NCBI RefSeq assembly: GCF_017163705.1
Contig: NZ_JAFIWB010000033.1
Location: forward strand, 1-45,669
Reading direction: 5' to 3'
DNA: 45,669 bases
From: Xanthomonas bonasiae
GTDB lineage: Bacteria; Pseudomonadota; Gammaproteobacteria; Xanthomonadales; Xanthomonadaceae
The notes below the pieces were generated by a model, which was not told the DNA's origin, did no database searches, and saw nothing but the letters and a program-made list of their open reading frames with translations. Below, one piece after another: positions 7,645 through 19,284 of this stretch. Numbering within the stretch: the first letter of the stretch is position 1; each line of letters starts with the position of its first letter. Position numbers and translations under genes: made by a program.

Positions 7645-8154
7645 ATGGAACTGAACATCCGCGCCGAGACCCAGGCCGACCACGCCGCGATCGAGGCGCT
7701 GACCCTGGTCGCGTTCTTCCGCGTCGCGCACAGCCGCCACGACGAGCAGCAGATCATCGAACGGCTGCGCGCGGACGGCGCGCTGACCCTGTCGCTGGTG
7801 GTCGAGCACGACGGCTACATCGTCGGCCATGTGGCGGTGTCGCCGGTGCGGCTCTCCGATGGCAGCCGCGGCTGGTACGCGCTGGGGCCGCTGTCGGTGG
7901 GGCCGGGCCACCAGCGCCAGGGGCTGGGCACGCGGCTGGTGCGCGAGGCGCTGGCGCAGCTGCAGGCGCTGGATGCGGCCGGCTGCGTGGTGCTCGGCGA
8001 GCCTGCGTTCTACGCGCGTTTCGGCTTCGCGCCGGAACCGGGACTGGTGTTGCCCGGGGTGCCGGCCGGGTACTTCCAGGCGATCGGTTTCGGCGACCGC
8101 CTGCCGCCGGTGGCGGAAGCCGAATACCACGACGCGTTCCTGGCCGGCGGCTGA
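7645..8154 (+). CDS. GNAT N-acetyltransferase (YhbS-like)
   Basis: A 169-residue GNAT-fold protein. The acetyl-CoA pyrophosphate loop is GHQRQGLGTRL (about residues 90-100), preceded by the LGPLSV strand and followed by VVLGEPAFYARFGF, a signature of the YhbS subgroup. The acceptor is unknown. An in-frame ATG has gga about five to six bases upstream. It lies 43 bases after the hydrolase and is probably in the same transcript. Confidence 0.88.
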   Translation: MELNIRAETQADHAAIEALTLVAFFRVAHSRHDEQQIIERLRADGALTLSLVVEHDGYIVGHVAVSPVRLSDGSRGWYALGPLSVGPGHQRQGLGTRLVREALAQLQALDAAGCVVLGEPAFYARFGFAPEPGLVLPGVPAGYFQAIGFGDRLPPVAEAEYHDAFLAGG

Positions 8155-8319
8155 GCGCCGCCGCCGCGCCTTTGCCGGGCCGCGGACACGCGGGTTACCA
8201 TCGCGCTTCAGATCCGCGAGCCGAGGATTCCGCCGATGCGCCATTGATGCCGCCGTCTTCGACGGCCTTGTCCGTTCCTGCCGACTGCGGCGGGCGTGAC
8301 CGGCATCTGTGGAGTTCCC

Positions 8320-9933
8320 ATGACGCATCCCTTGCTCGCGCTGGACAGCGCGTCGTATGTCCTGCCCGACGGCAGGACCCTGTTTTCCGATCTCGATTTC
8401 GCACTCGATGCGCGCCGCACCGGCCTGGTCGGCCGCAACGGCGTCGGCAAGAGCGTGTTCGCGCGCCTGCTCGCCGGCCAGCTGGCGCCGAGCGCCGGGC
8501 ACTGCCAGCGCCACGGCCGCATCCATTACCTGCCGCAGCAGATCGTGCGCGCCGCCGACGCCACGGTGGCCTCGCTGGCCGGGGTGCGCCCGGCGCTGGA
8601 CGCACTGGCGCGGATCGAGGCCGGCAGCGCCGATCCGGCCGACTTCGACGCGCTCGGCGAGCGCTGGGATATCGCCCAGCGCCTGCGCGCCGAACTGGAA
8701 CTGTGCGGACTCGGCCATGTGACGCCGCAGCGGCCGGCGGCCGAACTCAGCGGCGGCGAGGCGATGCGCGTGGCGCTGCTCGGCGCCTGGCTGTCCGACG
8801 CCGATGTGCTGATCCTGGACGAACCGAGCAACCATCTCGACCGTGAGCAGCGCCGGCAACTGCAGCAGCAACTGCGGCGTTGGCCGCACGGGCTGCTGGT
8901 GGTCAGCCACGATCACGCGCTGCTGCAGGACATGCAGCGCATCGTGGAACTGTCGTCGCTGGGCCTGCGCGACTATGGCGGCGGTTACGCGTTCTACGCT
9001 CAGTGCAAGGCGCAGGAGCGACAGCAGGCGCTGGCCGAGCTGGAACGCTGCAAACACGAGCGCCGGCGCCAGGGCGATGCGCTGCGCGAGCAGCAGGCGC
9101 GCCAGCAGCGGCGCAGCGCGCATGGCCGCCGCCAGGCGCAGGACGCCAACCAGGCGCCGATCCTGCTCGGCCGGCAGAAGCAGCGCAGCGAACACAGCGC
9201 CGGCAGGCACCGGCAGCAAGCGGCCGCCGCGCACGCACGGCTGTCCGCGCAGGTGCGCGAGGCCGCGCACGCGGTCGAGGCCGCGGCGCCGGTCGCCTTG
9301 TTCGCGCCGATGCCGGCTGCGGCGGCCGGGCGCCGGGTCGCCGAACTGCGTGGCCTGCGGCTGCCGCACGCGCCGCCGGCGCGCGCCGCGCTGGAGCTGT
9401 GCATCGGCGGCCGCCAGCGGATCGGCGTGGTCGGGCCGAACGGCAGCGGCAAATCGACCCTGCTGCGGGTGCTGGACGGCCAACTGGCGCCGCTGGCCGG
9501 ACGCTGCGAGGTGCATGTGCCCAGTGCCTACCTGGACCAGGGGTTGCAGCTGCTCGATCCGGCACAGCCGCCGCTGGCGCAGCTGCAGGCGGCCAATGCG
9601 GTGGCCGACGTGGCCGACCTGCGCACGCGGCTGGCCCTGCTCGGCCTGGACGCGCAGCGCATCGGCGTGCCCAGCGGCCGGCTCAGCGGCGGCGAGCGCC
9701 TGAAGGCGACGCTGGCCTGCGCGTTCTACCGCGATCCGCCGGCGCAGTTGTTGCTGCTCGACGAGCCGGACAACCACCTGGACCTGGACGCGCGCGAGGC
9801 GCTGCGGCAGGTGCTGTTGCAGTACCCGGGCGCGCTGCTGGTGGTGTCGCACGATGCCGCGTTCCTCGACGGCCTGCGCCTGGACGCGCGCCTGCAGGCC
9901 GATCCGGACGGCTGGCGGCTGGCGCCGTGGTGA
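8320..9933 (+). CDS. ABC-F family ATPase
   Basis: A 537-residue cytoplasmic protein with two ABC ATPase domains and no membrane span, the layout of ABC-F translation factors. Domain 1 has Walker A GRNGVGKS (38-45), signature LSGGEAMR and Walker [12 protein letters not shown]. Domain 2 has GPNGSGKS (372-379), LSGGERLK and [12 protein letters not shown]. An Arg/Gln-rich charged linker (about 230-315) joins them and has low sequence complexity. ABC-F proteins act on the ribosome; this subtype could be housekeeping or antibiotic-protective, which sequence alone does not settle. ATG 8320 is chosen for its ggag nine bases upstream; GTG 8296 is less likely. Confidence 0.9.
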   Translation: MTHPLLALDSASYVLPDGRTLFSDLDFALDARRTGLVGRNGVGKSVFARLLAGQLAPSAGHCQRHGRIHYLPQQIVRAADATVASLAGVRPALDALARIEAGSADPADFDALGERWDIAQRLRAELELCGLGHVTPQRPAAELSGGEAMRVALLGAWLSDADVLILDEPSNHLDREQRRQLQQQLRRWPHGLLVVSHDHALLQDMQRIVELSSLGLRDYGGGYAFYAQCKAQERQQALAELERCKHERRRQGDALREQQARQQRRSAHGRRQAQDANQAPILLGRQKQRSEHSAGRHRQQAAAAHARLSAQVREAAHAVEAAAPVALFAPMPAAAAGRRVAELRGLRLPHAPPARAALELCIGGRQRIGVVGPNGSGKSTLLRVLDGQLAPLAGRCEVHVPSAYLDQGLQLLDPAQPPLAQLQAANAVADVADLRTRLALLGLDAQRIGVPSGRLSGGERLKATLACAFYRDPPAQLLLLDEPDNHLDLDAREALRQVLLQYPGALLVVSHDAAFLDGLRLDARLQADPDGWRLAPW

Positions 9934-10135
9934 GCGCGCGCCGCGCGCCGTGGGTGCCAAGCGCCGGGCGTGCACCGCGCCCCGGGCTGGTAATGGCGGG
10001 CGCGATGGCCGACCATTCGCGTCTTCCCGTCCGTTGCCGCCGCCCGCCCGCCGTGGGCCGCGCTGCCGCGATACGCGCGGGGCGGGCCTGGCGCCCGCCC
10101 GCGCATCCCTCCTTCTTCGTGTGGTCCGCATTCCC

Positions 10136-12316
10136 GTGAAATTCTTCGTCTCCTGCGCCAAGGGCCTGGAATACCTGCTCGTCGACGAGCTGCTCGCGCT
10201 CGGCGTTGCCAAAGCCACCGCCACCGTGTCCGGGGTCAATAGCGAAGGCACGCTGCGCGATGCACAGCGCGCGGTGCTGTGGTCGCGCCTGGCCAGCCGC
10301 GTGCTGTGGCCGCTGGACGAGTTCGACTGCCCCGACGAGACCGCGCTGTATGCCGGCGTGGCGGCGTTGCCGTGGCGCGAGCACCTGACCTCGCAGCACA
10401 CCCTGGCGGTGGACGCGCACGTGTCCGGCACCGCGATCACGCATGCGCGCTATGCCGCGCAGCGGGTCAAGGACGCGGTGGTGGACACGCTGCGCGGCGA
10501 AGGCCTGGAGCGGCCGTCGGTGGACGTGGAGGATCCGGACCTGCGCCTGAACCTGTCGCTGCGCAAGGGCCGCGCGACGCTGTCGGTGGACCTGGGCGGC
10601 GGCTCGCTGCACCGGCGTGGCTGGCGCCAGGTGCAGAACGCCGCGCCGCTGAAGGAGAACCTGGCCGCGGCGGTGTTGCTGCGCGGGCAATGGCCGCAGC
10701 TGTACGCGCAGGGCGGCGGTCTGCTGGATCCGATGTGCGGCAGCGGCACGCTGCTGATCGAAGGTGCGCTGATGGCCGCCGACGTGGCCCCGGGGCTGCT
10801 GCGCGGCGATCTGGCCGCCGCACGCCGCGGCGACGCCGGCCCGCTGCAATTCAGTGCCGCGCCCAGCCGCTGGCTGGGCTTCGACCAGGAGGCCTGGCGC
10901 GCCCTGCTGGCCGAGGCGCGGCAGCGCGAGGCGGCCGGCCGCGCCGCGCTGCGGCCGGTGATCCATGGCAGCGACATCGATCCGCATGCGATCCGCGCCG
11001 CGCGCGAGAACGCGCAGGCGGCCGGGGTTGCCGCGGCGATCGTGTTCGAGGTGCGCGATGTCGCCGACCTGCGCACGCCGGCGCAGGCGCTGGGCACGGT
11101 GGTGTGCAATCCGCCGTACGACGAGCGTCTGGCCGCCGACACCGCGCTGTACCGGCGCCTGGGCGAGGCGCTCAAGCGCGCGGTGCCGCAGTGGCGCGCC
11201 AGCCTGCTGTGCGGCAATGCCGACCTGGCCTATGCCACCGGCCTGCGCGCGGCGAAGAAATACCAGATGTTCAATGGCGCGCTGGAATGTCCGTTGATCG
11301 TCTGCGACCCGATCGCGGTCGCGCAGCGCGAGCCGGCCGAGGCGCCGCGCGCGCTCAGCGACGGCGCGCAGATGGTCGCCAACCGGTTGCGCAAGAACCT
11401 GCGCAAGTTCAAGAACTGGCGCGCGCGCGAACAGGTCAGCTGCTTCCGCGCCTACGACGCCGACCTGCCCGAATACGCGGCGGCGATCGACGTGTACCAG
11501 GAAGACGGCGGCCAGGCCCGCACCTACCTGCACGTGCAGGAATACGCCGCGCCGGAGGAGATTCCCGATGCCGACGTGCGCCGCCGCCGCAACGAGTTGC
11601 TGGCCGCTGCGCGCGAGGTGTTCGAAGTGCCGGCCGAGCGGGTGGCGCTGAAGTCGCGCGAGCGCGGCAAGGGCGGCAGCAAATACGGGCGCTTCGAGCA
11701 GCGCGGCGAGTTCCTGGTAGTGCGCGAACACGACGCGTTGCTGCGGGTGAACCTGTTCGATTATCTGGACACCGGCCTGTTCCTGGACCACCGCCCGCTG
11801 CGCGGGGCGATGGCGCAGCAGGCGCGCGGCAAGCGCTTCCTCAACCTGTTCTGCTACACCGGCGTGGCCAGCGTGCAGGCGGCGGTGGCCGGCGCCGATT
11901 CCACCACCAGCGTGGACCTGTCCGGCACCTACCTGCAGTGGTGTGCGGACAATCTGGGCTTCAACGGCAAGGGCGGTGCCCAGCACCGGCTGGTGCAGGC
12001 CGACGCGCTGACCTGGCTGGAGGCGGAGAAGAACCGCTACGACGTGATCTTCTGCGATCCGCCGACCTTCTCCAATTCCGCGCGCGCCGAGGATTTCGAT
12101 CTGCAGCGCGAGCACGTGCGGCTGCTGCGCGCCGCGGTGGCGCGGCTGATGCCGGAGGGCGTGCTGTACTTCTCCAACAATTTCCGCCGCTTCAAGCTGG
12201 ACGAGGACGCGCTGGCCGACTTCGCGTCGTGCGAGGAGATCACCGCGCAGACCATCGCGCCGGATTTCGAGCGCAATCCGCGCATCCATCGCGCCTGGCG
12301 GTTGCAGCGGCGCTGA
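10136..12316 (+). CDS. rlmL: 23S rRNA methyltransferase RlmKL (m2G2445 / m7G2069)
   Basis: A 726-residue bifunctional enzyme. The N-terminal THUMP domain is at about 40-155. The RlmL methyltransferase (about 170-390) has [14 protein letters not shown] and the catalytic NPPYDERL. The RlmK half (about 400-726) has [15 protein letters not shown] and CDPPTFSNS. It methylates G2445 (N2) and G2069 (N7) of 23S rRNA. Both halves are intact and the length is close to the E. coli protein of about 702 residues. The GTG at 10136 gives the expected [15 protein letters not shown] start. The 200-base leader contains an 8-bp GC hairpin at 10080-10100. The gene ends before a REP pair. Confidence 0.96.
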   Translation: MKFFVSCAKGLEYLLVDELLALGVAKATATVSGVNSEGTLRDAQRAVLWSRLASRVLWPLDEFDCPDETALYAGVAALPWREHLTSQHTLAVDAHVSGTAITHARYAAQRVKDAVVDTLRGEGLERPSVDVEDPDLRLNLSLRKGRATLSVDLGGGSLHRRGWRQVQNAAPLKENLAAAVLLRGQWPQLYAQGGGLLDPMCGSGTLLIEGALMAADVAPGLLRGDLAAARRGDAGPLQFSAAPSRWLGFDQEAWRALLAEARQREAAGRAALRPVIHGSDIDPHAIRAARENAQAAGVAAAIVFEVRDVADLRTPAQALGTVVCNPPYDERLAADTALYRRLGEALKRAVPQWRASLLCGNADLAYATGLRAAKKYQMFNGALECPLIVCDPIAVAQREPAEAPRALSDGAQMVANRLRKNLRKFKNWRAREQVSCFRAYDADLPEYAAAIDVYQEDGGQARTYLHVQEYAAPEEIPDADVRRRRNELLAAAREVFEVPAERVALKSRERGKGGSKYGRFEQRGEFLVVREHDALLRVNLFDYLDTGLFLDHRPLRGAMAQQARGKRFLNLFCYTGVASVQAAVAGADSTTSVDLSGTYLQWCADNLGFNGKGGAQHRLVQADALTWLEAEKNRYDVIFCDPPTFSNSARAEDFDLQREHVRLLRAAVARLMPEGVLYFSNNFRRFKLDEDALADFASCEEITAQTIAPDFERNPRIHRAWRLQRR

Positions 12317-12343
12317 GGGGGCGACGCGCGCCGCGGCGCTCGT

Positions 12344-12411
12344 TGTAGGAGCGGCTTCAGCCGCGACAGGCTCTACGGATAGGCTCTGTCGCGGCTGAAG
12401 CCGCTCCTACA
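12344..12411. repeat. Inverted REP pair between rlmL and the HD-GYP gene
   Basis: Arms at 12344-12369 and 12386-12411 are perfectly complementary over 26 bases around a 16-base loop. This is the longest exact pair in the window. It lies between the convergent rlmL and HD-GYP genes, the same placement as the pair at 5893-5959. Confidence 0.9.
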
Positions 12412-12436
12412 TTGGTGCGGACAGCGTGCGGACGGC

Positions 12437-13480
12437 TCAACCATCGCGATGCCGCGTCGAGGCCTGCGCGCTGGCGCGGTGCGGCACGTCGTCGCCCGGT
12501 TCGCGTTCGCTCCAGTAGTCCTGGATCTGCAGGATCTGCGGCAGGATCTCGGTGAACAGGCCAACCAGGCGCGGCTCGAACTGGGTGCCGGCCTGCTGCT
12601 GGAACAGGTTCATCACCTTCGCCAGCGGCCATGCGTCCTTGTACGGGCGCTGCGTGGTCAGCGCATCGAACACGTCGGCCAGGGCCACGATCCGCGCCGA
12701 CTCGGGAATGCGTTCGCCGGCCAGGCCGGCCGGGTAGCCGCTGCCGTCCCAATGCTCGTGGTGGTACAGCGCGACTTCGGCGGCGAGCCGGAACAGCGGC
12801 GCGCTGCTGCGGCTGAGAATGTCGTAGCCGATCTGCGGATGCCGCTTCATCACCGCCCATTCGTCCGCATCCAGCGGCCCCGGCTTCTTCAGGATCGCGT
12901 CGGGGATGCCGATCTTGCCGGTGTCGTGCATCGGCGCCGCCTGCTCGAGCAGGTTGGCGTCCTCGCGCGACCAGCCGGCGGCGATCGCCAGTGCGCGCGC
13001 ATAGGCGGCCATGCGCCAGATGTGGGTGCCGGTGTCCGAGTCGCTGTAGTGGCCGGCCATGCCCAGCATCTGGATCGCGTCGCGGTGGCTGCTGGCCAGG
13101 CTGGCGGCGGTGACCAGCGACAGGTGGGTGCGCACCCGCGCGCGCAGGATGCTCGGCGAATACGGCTTGGTGATGTAGTCCACGCCGCCGGCCTCGAAGC
13201 CGATGCTCTCGTCGGCGTCCTTGTCCTTGCCGGTGACGAAGATGATCGGGATCGCCGCGGTGCGCGGGTCCTGTTTCAGGGTGCGGGCGATGGTGTAGCC
13301 GTCCAGGTCGGGCAGGTCGACATCGAGCAGGATCAGCGCCGGGCGATGCTTGACCACCGCGCGCAGCGCCTCGGCGCCGTTCTTGGCGAAGGCCAGGGCG
13401 TAGTCCTCGCGCAGGATCTGGCGGATCAGCGCCAGGTTGCTGGCTTCGTCGTCTACGCACAGGATGGGAGGCTGGACCAT
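12437..13480 (-). CDS. Response regulator with HD-GYP cyclic-di-GMP phosphodiesterase output
   Basis: A 347-residue protein. The receiver domain (about 5-120) has the acidic pair D10-D11, phospho-acceptor Asp53 in [11 protein letters not shown], and the lysine of ITKPYSP. The HD-GYP domain (about 140-315) has the metal pair His185-Asp186 in MHDTGKIG, then [11 protein letters not shown] with an intact GYP triplet at 248-250. It should hydrolyse c-di-GMP when activated by phosphorylation. It starts 55 bases after the hybrid kinase gene on the same strand, which makes that kinase the likely partner. The organisation resembles RpfG, but the kinase partner is not RpfC-like. Confidence 0.92.
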   Translation of the reverse strand: MVQPPILCVDDEASNLALIRQILREDYALAFAKNGAEALRAVVKHRPALILLDVDLPDLDGYTIARTLKQDPRTAAIPIIFVTGKDKDADESIGFEAGGVDYITKPYSPSILRARVRTHLSLVTAASLASSHRDAIQMLGMAGHYSDSDTGTHIWRMAAYARALAIAAGWSREDANLLEQAAPMHDTGKIGIPDAILKKPGPLDADEWAVMKRHPQIGYDILSRSSAPLFRLAAEVALYHHEHWDGSGYPAGLAGERIPESARIVALADVFDALTTQRPYKDAWPLAKVMNLFQQQAGTQFEPRLVGLFTEILPQILQIQDYWSEREPGDDVPHRASAQASTRHRDG

Positions 13481-13535
13481 CGTGGTTCCTTGTCGGGTTC
13501 ACCCGCGGCGGCCTCCAGGGCCGGCGCGGCGAATG

Positions 13536-16500
13536 CTATGGGGATGCATCGGCCTGCCAGCGCCTGACTTGAGCTTCGGCCTCGCGGAAGGAAAAACTCT
13601 CCACCAGTTGCCGCAGTTCCGTCGCCAGCGCCGGGGGCAGCGAGGGCGCCAGGTCGTGCAGCACCCGCTCCACGCGGTCGGGGTCGTCGCTGTCCAGGGC
13701 CTGCAGCAGGTGCTGCAGCCGTTGCTGCAGCGGGACCGCGGCCGCGGCGCCGGCGTCCGCGGCGGGGGCGGCCGGCGGCACCGCCGCGGGCAACGCCTCG
13801 GCCTCGGCCACGAAGCGCCGGATCGCCGTGGCGGTGGCGCTCATGGCCGTGCCCAAGGCCGCGATCGCGGCCTCGGCCTGGCCCGGCGCATCGCCGAGCC
13901 GTTCCTCCAGCGCGGCGCTGGCCGCGACCAGCGCCGGCAGCGCCAGCGAGCCGGCCGAACCGCGCAGCTTGTGCACGTAGGAGATCGCCGCCGCCGGCGC
14001 CTGCGCATCCAGCAGGGTCTGCAGCGTCGCCGCCGGGTCGGGGTTGTCCTGCAGCAGTTTCAGCAGGTAGCGCTGATAGGGCACGCGCTCGTTCCACAGG
14101 CGCTGCGCCTGCGCGGCGTCGAGCAACTGCGGATCGGCGTCGGGCCAGACCTCTCCGGCGAAGGCCGGCAGCGGCTCCAGCGGCAGCGGTAGGCGCAGCG
14201 GCAGGAACTGGCGGATGATCGCGATCAGTTCCTCGACCTGGAACGGTTTGGCGATGAAGCCGTTCATGCCGCTGGACAGCGCCAGCTCCTGTTGCTGGCG
14301 GTAGGCGCCGGCGGTCAGTGCGATCACCGGCAGGCCGGCCAGGCGCGGGTCCTCGCGCAGCAGGCGGGTGGCCTCGTAGCCGTCCAGGGTCGGCATCTGC
14401 ACGTCCATCAGCACCAGGTGGAAGCGGCTGGGATCGCGCTGCAGCCGCTGCAGTGCCTGCTCGCCGTCGTGGGCCAGTTCCACCAGCGCGCCTTCGCCTT
14501 CGAGGATGCGCTGCGCGACCTCGCAATTGATCTCGCTGTCGTCCACCACCAGCAGCCGAGCGCCGGCCAGGCGCGGGGTGCCGTCGCCGCTGAGCAAGGG
14601 CGAGGGGCCGTCGCCGCGGCGTCGCGCCAGCAGCGTGGCGATGGTGCGGTACAGCGCCGAGGCGGTGACCGGCTTGGTCATCACCGCGTCCACGTCGCTG
14701 GGCGCGTAGTGCTGCTCTTCCAGCAGCCGCCGTTCGTAGGCGGTGACCATGACGATGATCGGTTGCCGGTCCGGCGCCGATTGCGCGCGGATGCGCTGCG
14801 CCACGCGCAGCCCGTCCAGGTCGGGCATGCGCCAGTCGAGCAGGATCACGTCGAAGCCCTCGCGTTCCGGGCCGGCCGCGGCGATCGCGTCGGTGCCGTT
14901 GGCCACCGCTTCCACCTGCCAGCCGAAGCCGCTGGCGATGCTGCTGAGGTTGCTGCGCACCAGGTCGTGGTCGTCGGCGATCAGCACCCGCCGCGCTTCG
15001 GGATGTTCGACCTCGGCGGCCGGCGCCGGCAACACCGGGAAGCTGATCGCGAAATAGAAATCGCTGCCGCGGCCCGGCGTGCTCTGCACCTCGAGCTGGC
15101 CGCCCATCAGTTCCACCAGGCGCCGGCTGATGGTCAGGCCCAGGCCGCTGCCGCCGTAGCGGCGGCTGGTGGAGGTGTCGGCCTGCAGGAACGGCGAGAA
15201 GATCAGGCTCTGCTTGTCGCGCGCGATGCCGATGCCGGTGTCGCGGACCGAGAAGAACAGCTTGATCTTGCCCGGTTCGCCGCTGGGGAAGCTGCGCACC
15301 GACAGCGCCACTTCGCCCTGTTCGGTGAACTTGATGGCATTGCCCACCAGGTTGATCAGCACCTGGTTCAGGCGCAGCGCATCGCCGCGCAGCCAGCGGC
15401 AGCCGGCCGGCAACGGTTCGACGATCATCTCCACCGGCTTGGCGCTGATCGCCGAGGTCATCAGCGCGGCGATGTTCTCCAGCAACTGGTTCAGGTCGAA
15501 CGGTTCCGATTCCAGGTCGATGCGCCCGGATTCGATCTTGGAGAAGTCGAGGATGTCGTTGATGATCTCCAGCAACGCGCGCGCCGACGCGTCGCTCTTC
15601 TGGATCATGTCCTTGGCCGCCTGCGGCAGTTCGCTGTGCTGCAGCAGGTACAGCATGCCCAGGATCGCATTCATCGGCGTGCGGATCTCGTGGCTCATAT
15701 TGGCCAGGAAATCGCTCTTGGACTGGTTGGCGGTTTCCGCCGCGTCGATCGCCAGGCGCAGCTCGCGCTCGTGGCGCTTCTGCTCGGTCAGATCCACCGC
15801 GATGCCGAGGTAGCCGATCACCTGGTCGTTGTCGTCGCGCAGCGTGCTCAGCGTCAGCAGCACCGGGAACGGGCGGCCGTCCTTGCTGATGTAGGTCCAT
15901 TCGCGGGTGTCGCTGCGCCCCAGCGTGGACAGCGCTGCCACCGATTCGAACGCCGGCGCCACCGCCATGCCCGATTGCGCGGCCATGCTTTCGGCGCGGC
16001 TGGCCAGTTGCTCAGGATCCAGGAACAGGCCGGTGGCCTTGCGCCCGATCATCTCGTGCGCGGGATAGCCGAGCATGGTTTCGGCGGCGGGATTGAACAG
16101 GGTGATGGTGCCGTCCGGGTCGGTGGCCACGATCGCGTAGCCGGCGTTGGCCAGGATCGCGCGCTGCAGCGCCGAATAGGTGACCAGTTCGCTGGTGCGC
16201 TGCGCCACCTGCTGTTCCAGGGTGGCATTGAGTTCCAGCACCCGCGCTTCGGCGCGCACCCGTTCGGACACGTCGTGCAGCAGGTGCGAGTGGCCGACCA
16301 TGTCGCCGTCGTTGTCCAGGATCGGCGAGGCGCTGGCCAGCACGCTGACGCGATGGCCGTCGCGATGGCGCAGTTCCCGCACCTGCGTGCCGTTGCCGGC
16401 CGCGTCGCGGATCTGGTTGCCGAGCAGCTCCTGCAACGGCTGGCCGATGGCCTGCGCCGCGGGGTAACCGAAGATGCGCTCGGCGGCCGGATTCCAGTGG

Positions 16501-17618
16501 GTGATGCGGCCATCCGGGTCCTCGGCCACGATCGCTTCGCTGGAGCCGCCGACCAGCGCGGCCAGCTGGCTCTGCTCGCGCAGGATCAGGTCGCGGCGGT
16601 GGCGGCCGGTCAGGTACAGGTACAGCAGTGCGGCGAGCAGCACGGAGATGCCGCCGGCCAGGCCGCCGGCCAGCAGCGGCGAGGTCTGGTTGAGCGAGCG
16701 CACGAAGCCCGGCGTCGCCTGCGCGTTGAGCAGCCAGCGGCGGCCGTAGATCGGCATGCTGCGTTCGGCGCGCAGCCCGGTGGCCGCCGCCTGGGCATTG
16801 CCGTCGCCGCGATAGAACGGCTGGGTGCTGTTTTCGCTGTCGGCCAGGGTCAGCAGCAGCTCGTGGGCGTGGTTGGGCGAGGCCACCAGCACTTCGGCGA
16901 TGTTCAGCGGCGCATAGGCCCAGCCGGTGGTGGCCTGCCAGCGTTGCTCCGGGGTCTGCAGCGGCAGGTCTTCGCGGTAGATCGGCAGCAACAGCAGGAA
17001 ACCGCTGTTGCCGACTCCCGGCGTCTGCACCAGGCGGATCGGTGCGGTGATGGTCGGGTTGCCGGAGCGCGCGGCGGCGATCGCCGCCGCGCGCCGCGCC
17101 GGCTCGGAGGCGATGTCGAATCCCAGCGCAGGATTGTTGAGCCGCCGCGGTTGGATATACAGGATCACGAAGCGTTCGCCGTCGTGCGGCGTCAGCTGGT
17201 GGATCTGCAGCGACGGCGCGCCGTCGCTGTGTGCCTGTTGCAGGAACGCGGCCTCGTCGGCCGGCGCCACCCGGCGGATATAGCCGAAGCCGCGCACGCC
17301 GGGGAATTCGCGCTTGTACTCGCGCGAAGCGCTGTAGCGGTCGAAGCGCTCGCGCGAGATATGGACGCCGCCGGCGGCGATGACCGCGCCGCGCGCGCCG
17401 CGCAGGCCGTGTTCGTAGACATTCAGGCGTTGCTGCAGCTCGCCGGTGACGTGCGTGGTCAGTTGCTGGAAGCGGTCGCTGGCCTGCTGGCGATTGCGCT
17501 CGTGCAGGCCGCGGGCGAGCAGCGCCGCGGCCAGCAACCCCAGCAGCAGCACCGCCAACGCGGCGCCGAGCGCCGACCGTGCAGGGCCGGCAGCGGGTGT
17601 CCAGCGGTTCTTCGACAT
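13536..17618 (-). CDS. CHASE-PAS-PAS hybrid histidine kinase with two receivers and Hpt
   Basis: A 1360-residue membrane sensor. Order: TM1 (about 15-36), periplasmic CHASE-type domain (about 75-300, with [10 protein letters not shown] and RFVILYIQP), TM2 (about 317-340), two PAS domains (about 350-470 and 490-620), HisKA with His643 in [11 protein letters not shown], HATPase (about 750-865; GNAIKF, DTGIGI and GSGLGL boxes), receiver 1 with Asp928 ([11 protein letters not shown]), receiver 2 with Asp1072 ([11 protein letters not shown]), and Hpt with His1216 (VHKLRGSAG). A His-Asp-His phosphorelay to the adjacent HD-GYP regulator is likely. CHASE domains sense small extracellular ligands; this ligand is unknown. 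gaaagggg precedes the ATG. Confidence 0.93.
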   Translation of the reverse strand: MSKNRWTPAAGPARSALGAALAVLLLGLLAAALLARGLHERNRQQASDRFQQLTTHVTGELQQRLNVYEHGLRGARGAVIAAGGVHISRERFDRYSASREYKREFPGVRGFGYIRRVAPADEAAFLQQAHSDGAPSLQIHQLTPHDGERFVILYIQPRRLNNPALGFDIASEPARRAAAIAAARSGNPTITAPIRLVQTPGVGNSGFLLLLPIYREDLPLQTPEQRWQATTGWAYAPLNIAEVLVASPNHAHELLLTLADSENSTQPFYRGDGNAQAAATGLRAERSMPIYGRRWLLNAQATPGFVRSLNQTSPLLAGGLAGGISVLLAALLYLYLTGRHRRDLILREQSQLAALVGGSSEAIVAEDPDGRITHWNPAAERIFGYPAAQAIGQPLQELLGNQIRDAAGNGTQVRELRHRDGHRVSVLASASPILDNDGDMVGHSHLLHDVSERVRAEARVLELNATLEQQVAQRTSELVTYSALQRAILANAGYAIVATDPDGTITLFNPAAETMLGYPAHEMIGRKATGLFLDPEQLASRAESMAAQSGMAVAPAFESVAALSTLGRSDTREWTYISKDGRPFPVLLTLSTLRDDNDQVIGYLGIAVDLTEQKRHERELRLAIDAAETANQSKSDFLANMSHEIRTPMNAILGMLYLLQHSELPQAAKDMIQKSDASARALLEIINDILDFSKIESGRIDLESEPFDLNQLLENIAALMTSAISAKPVEMIVEPLPAGCRWLRGDALRLNQVLINLVGNAIKFTEQGEVALSVRSFPSGEPGKIKLFFSVRDTGIGIARDKQSLIFSPFLQADTSTSRRYGGSGLGLTISRRLVELMGGQLEVQSTPGRGSDFYFAISFPVLPAPAAEVEHPEARRVLIADDHDLVRSNLSSIASGFGWQVEAVANGTDAIAAAGPEREGFDVILLDWRMPDLDGLRVAQRIRAQSAPDRQPIIVMVTAYERRLLEEQHYAPSDVDAVMTKPVTASALYRTIATLLARRRGDGPSPLLSGDGTPRLAGARLLVVDDSEINCEVAQRILEGEGALVELAHDGEQALQRLQRDPSRFHLVLMDVQMPTLDGYEATRLLREDPRLAGLPVIALTAGAYRQQQELALSSGMNGFIAKPFQVEELIAIIRQFLPLRLPLPLEPLPAFAGEVWPDADPQLLDAAQAQRLWNERVPYQRYLLKLLQDNPDPAATLQTLLDAQAPAAAISYVHKLRGSAGSLALPALVAASAALEERLGDAPGQAEAAIAALGTAMSATATAIRRFVAEAEALPAAVPPAAPAADAGAAAAVPLQQRLQHLLQALDSDDPDRVERVLHDLAPSLPPALATELRQLVESFSFREAEAQVRRWQADASP

Positions 17619-17798
17619 GCGCCCCTTTCCTTTGGCGAACGCTGGCGATGCACCGGCATCGGCGTCCCTCCGGTCCGTACGGGATGGCTTTCACGATTGA
17701 AGCGACGGTCCTGCCCCGACCGCGCATCCCACGCTAGCGCGATCGTTGCGGCCGCACCAGCCCCCGCGGCGTATTGCGGGAGCGACCGTCTACGACCT

Positions 17799-19100
17799 TC
17801 ATGGAATCAGCGTGACGGCTGCGTGCAGCGCGACCCCGATCAGGCCGCCGACCAGGGTGCCGTTGAAGCGGATGTACTGCAGGTCGCGGCCGACGCTCAA
17901 TTCCAGTTGTTCCACCAGATGGCGTTCGTCCCAGCCCTTCACGGTCTGCGCGATGTGGTCGGTGACGCCGCTGCGCAGGCGCTGGGTCAGCTTCTCCGCG
18001 CCGCCCAGCAGGTGCTGGTTGAGCGCGTCGCGCAACGCGCTGTCCTGGGACAGCGATTCGCCGAGCGCGGCCAGCGAGCGCTGCAAATGCTGCACCAGCA
18101 CACCGTCGCTGCGCGACAGGTCCTCGCGCAGGCTGGCGTGGATCTGGTCCCACAGGCCTTGCACGTAGTCCTGCACGCCGGGATGCTCGATCAGCCGCTG
18201 CTTCATCGCCTGCAGCTTGTCGGCGGTGGCCGGGTCGCTGCGCAGGCGTTGCACGTAGCCGCCGAGCCAGCGTTCGTAGTCCTGGCGCAGCGGGTGCTGC
18301 GGTTGCGACAGCACGTCCTGCAGTTCGTCCAGCAGTGCATGTGCCAGGCGCTCGGCCAGGGTGTCGGCGATGCCTTCCACCGGCTTGACCCATTCCACCG
18401 TGCCGACCAGCTTGGGCCATTCGCGGCGCGCGTACTTGACGATCATCGCCGACACGCGCTGCTTCACCGTCGCATCGTCCAGATGCCGCCCGAGCCGGGT
18501 CAGCGCTTCGTCGAGCAGGGCCTGGTGGCGGCCATCGGCGGTGAGCAGGCCGAGGATCTCGCCGGCGGTCGCGGCCGCGTTCCATTCGCGCAGGCGCGCC
18601 ACCACGAAGCCATGGATGCGGCGCCGCACCGCGGCCTCGTCGAGCAGGTCCAGTGCCTGCAGCGCCCAGCCGCGCGCCAGCTCGGCCAGCTTGCCGGCCT
18701 GCGCCGGTTCGGCCAGCCACTGGCCCAGCCGCTTGGCCGGATCGAACGCGCTGAGCTTGGTCAGCAGCGCCGCCGGTTCCAGGAAATGATCGCGCACGAA
18801 CACCGCCAGGCTGTCGGCGATGCGCGCCTTGCCGTGCGGGATGATCGCGGTGTGCGGAATCGGCAGCCCCAGCGGATGGCGGAACAGCGCCACCACCGCG
18901 AACCAGTCGGCCAGCGCGCCGACCGTGGCCGCCTCGCAGAACGCGCCGATCCAGGCCCAGGCGCCGTGCATGCCCATGACGTGGCTGAGCAGGAAGCCGG
19001 CCAGCATCGCCAGCAGCAGCAGCGCGGCCAGCAGTTTCATGCGCCGCAGCTGTGCGCGGCGCGGATCGGGCGGCATGGTCGGTTCGGGAGACGCGCTCAT
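17799..19100 (-). CDS. DUF445 family membrane-anchored protein
   Basis: A 433-residue protein matching DUF445. It has one N-terminal hydrophobic segment (about 22-41), then the family signature GALADWFAVVALFRHPLGLPIP and HTAIIP. A long predominantly helical region with amphipathic repeats follows, and a second hydrophobic stretch ends the protein (GTLVGGLIGVALHAAVTLIP). Function is unknown; it probably acts at the inner membrane. The 180 bases separating it from the histidine kinase gene hold no gene. A partial repeat-like palindrome (ttgcgggagcgaccgtc) lies at about 17774-17790. Confidence 0.88.
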   Translation of the reverse strand: MSASPEPTMPPDPRRAQLRRMKLLAALLLLAMLAGFLLSHVMGMHGAWAWIGAFCEAATVGALADWFAVVALFRHPLGLPIPHTAIIPHGKARIADSLAVFVRDHFLEPAALLTKLSAFDPAKRLGQWLAEPAQAGKLAELARGWALQALDLLDEAAVRRRIHGFVVARLREWNAAATAGEILGLLTADGRHQALLDEALTRLGRHLDDATVKQRVSAMIVKYARREWPKLVGTVEWVKPVEGIADTLAERLAHALLDELQDVLSQPQHPLRQDYERWLGGYVQRLRSDPATADKLQAMKQRLIEHPGVQDYVQGLWDQIHASLREDLSRSDGVLVQHLQRSLAALGESLSQDSALRDALNQHLLGGAEKLTQRLRSGVTDHIAQTVKGWDERHLVEQLELSVGRDLQYIRFNGTLVGGLIGVALHAAVTLIP

Positions 19101-19284
19101 GTGGGCGAGTTTACGCAGCGCGCGGTTAGGACGGTTTCATCGGAGCGGCCGCCACCGGCGTGAGTGCGATCGTCCAACGCCGGCATGCCCAGCGCGCCGC
19201 TCCGACACGGCGCCGTCGCGCGGCATGGGCGGGAGCTGGACGGCATGCTAGGGTCGCCTCCGGGCCACTTGCCGGACGCGCGCC

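Noticed and set aside
7219-10440. A 1073-codon minus-strand frame opposite the hydrolase, acetyltransferase and ABC-F genes
   Set aside because: Low-complexity antisense translation with no recognisable fold. The plus strand carries five well-supported genes in this part of the window.
17619-17798. A possible small gene between the histidine kinase and DUF445 genes
   Set aside because: Frames here are short and low-complexity. The region reads as promoter plus a fragmentary repeat.
14292-19163. A very long plus-strand open frame (over 1600 codons) opposite the histidine kinase and DUF445 genes
   Set aside because: Its translation is Arg/Gln/His/Ala-rich with no domains. It is the antisense reading of GC-rich genes whose own products have clear motifs.
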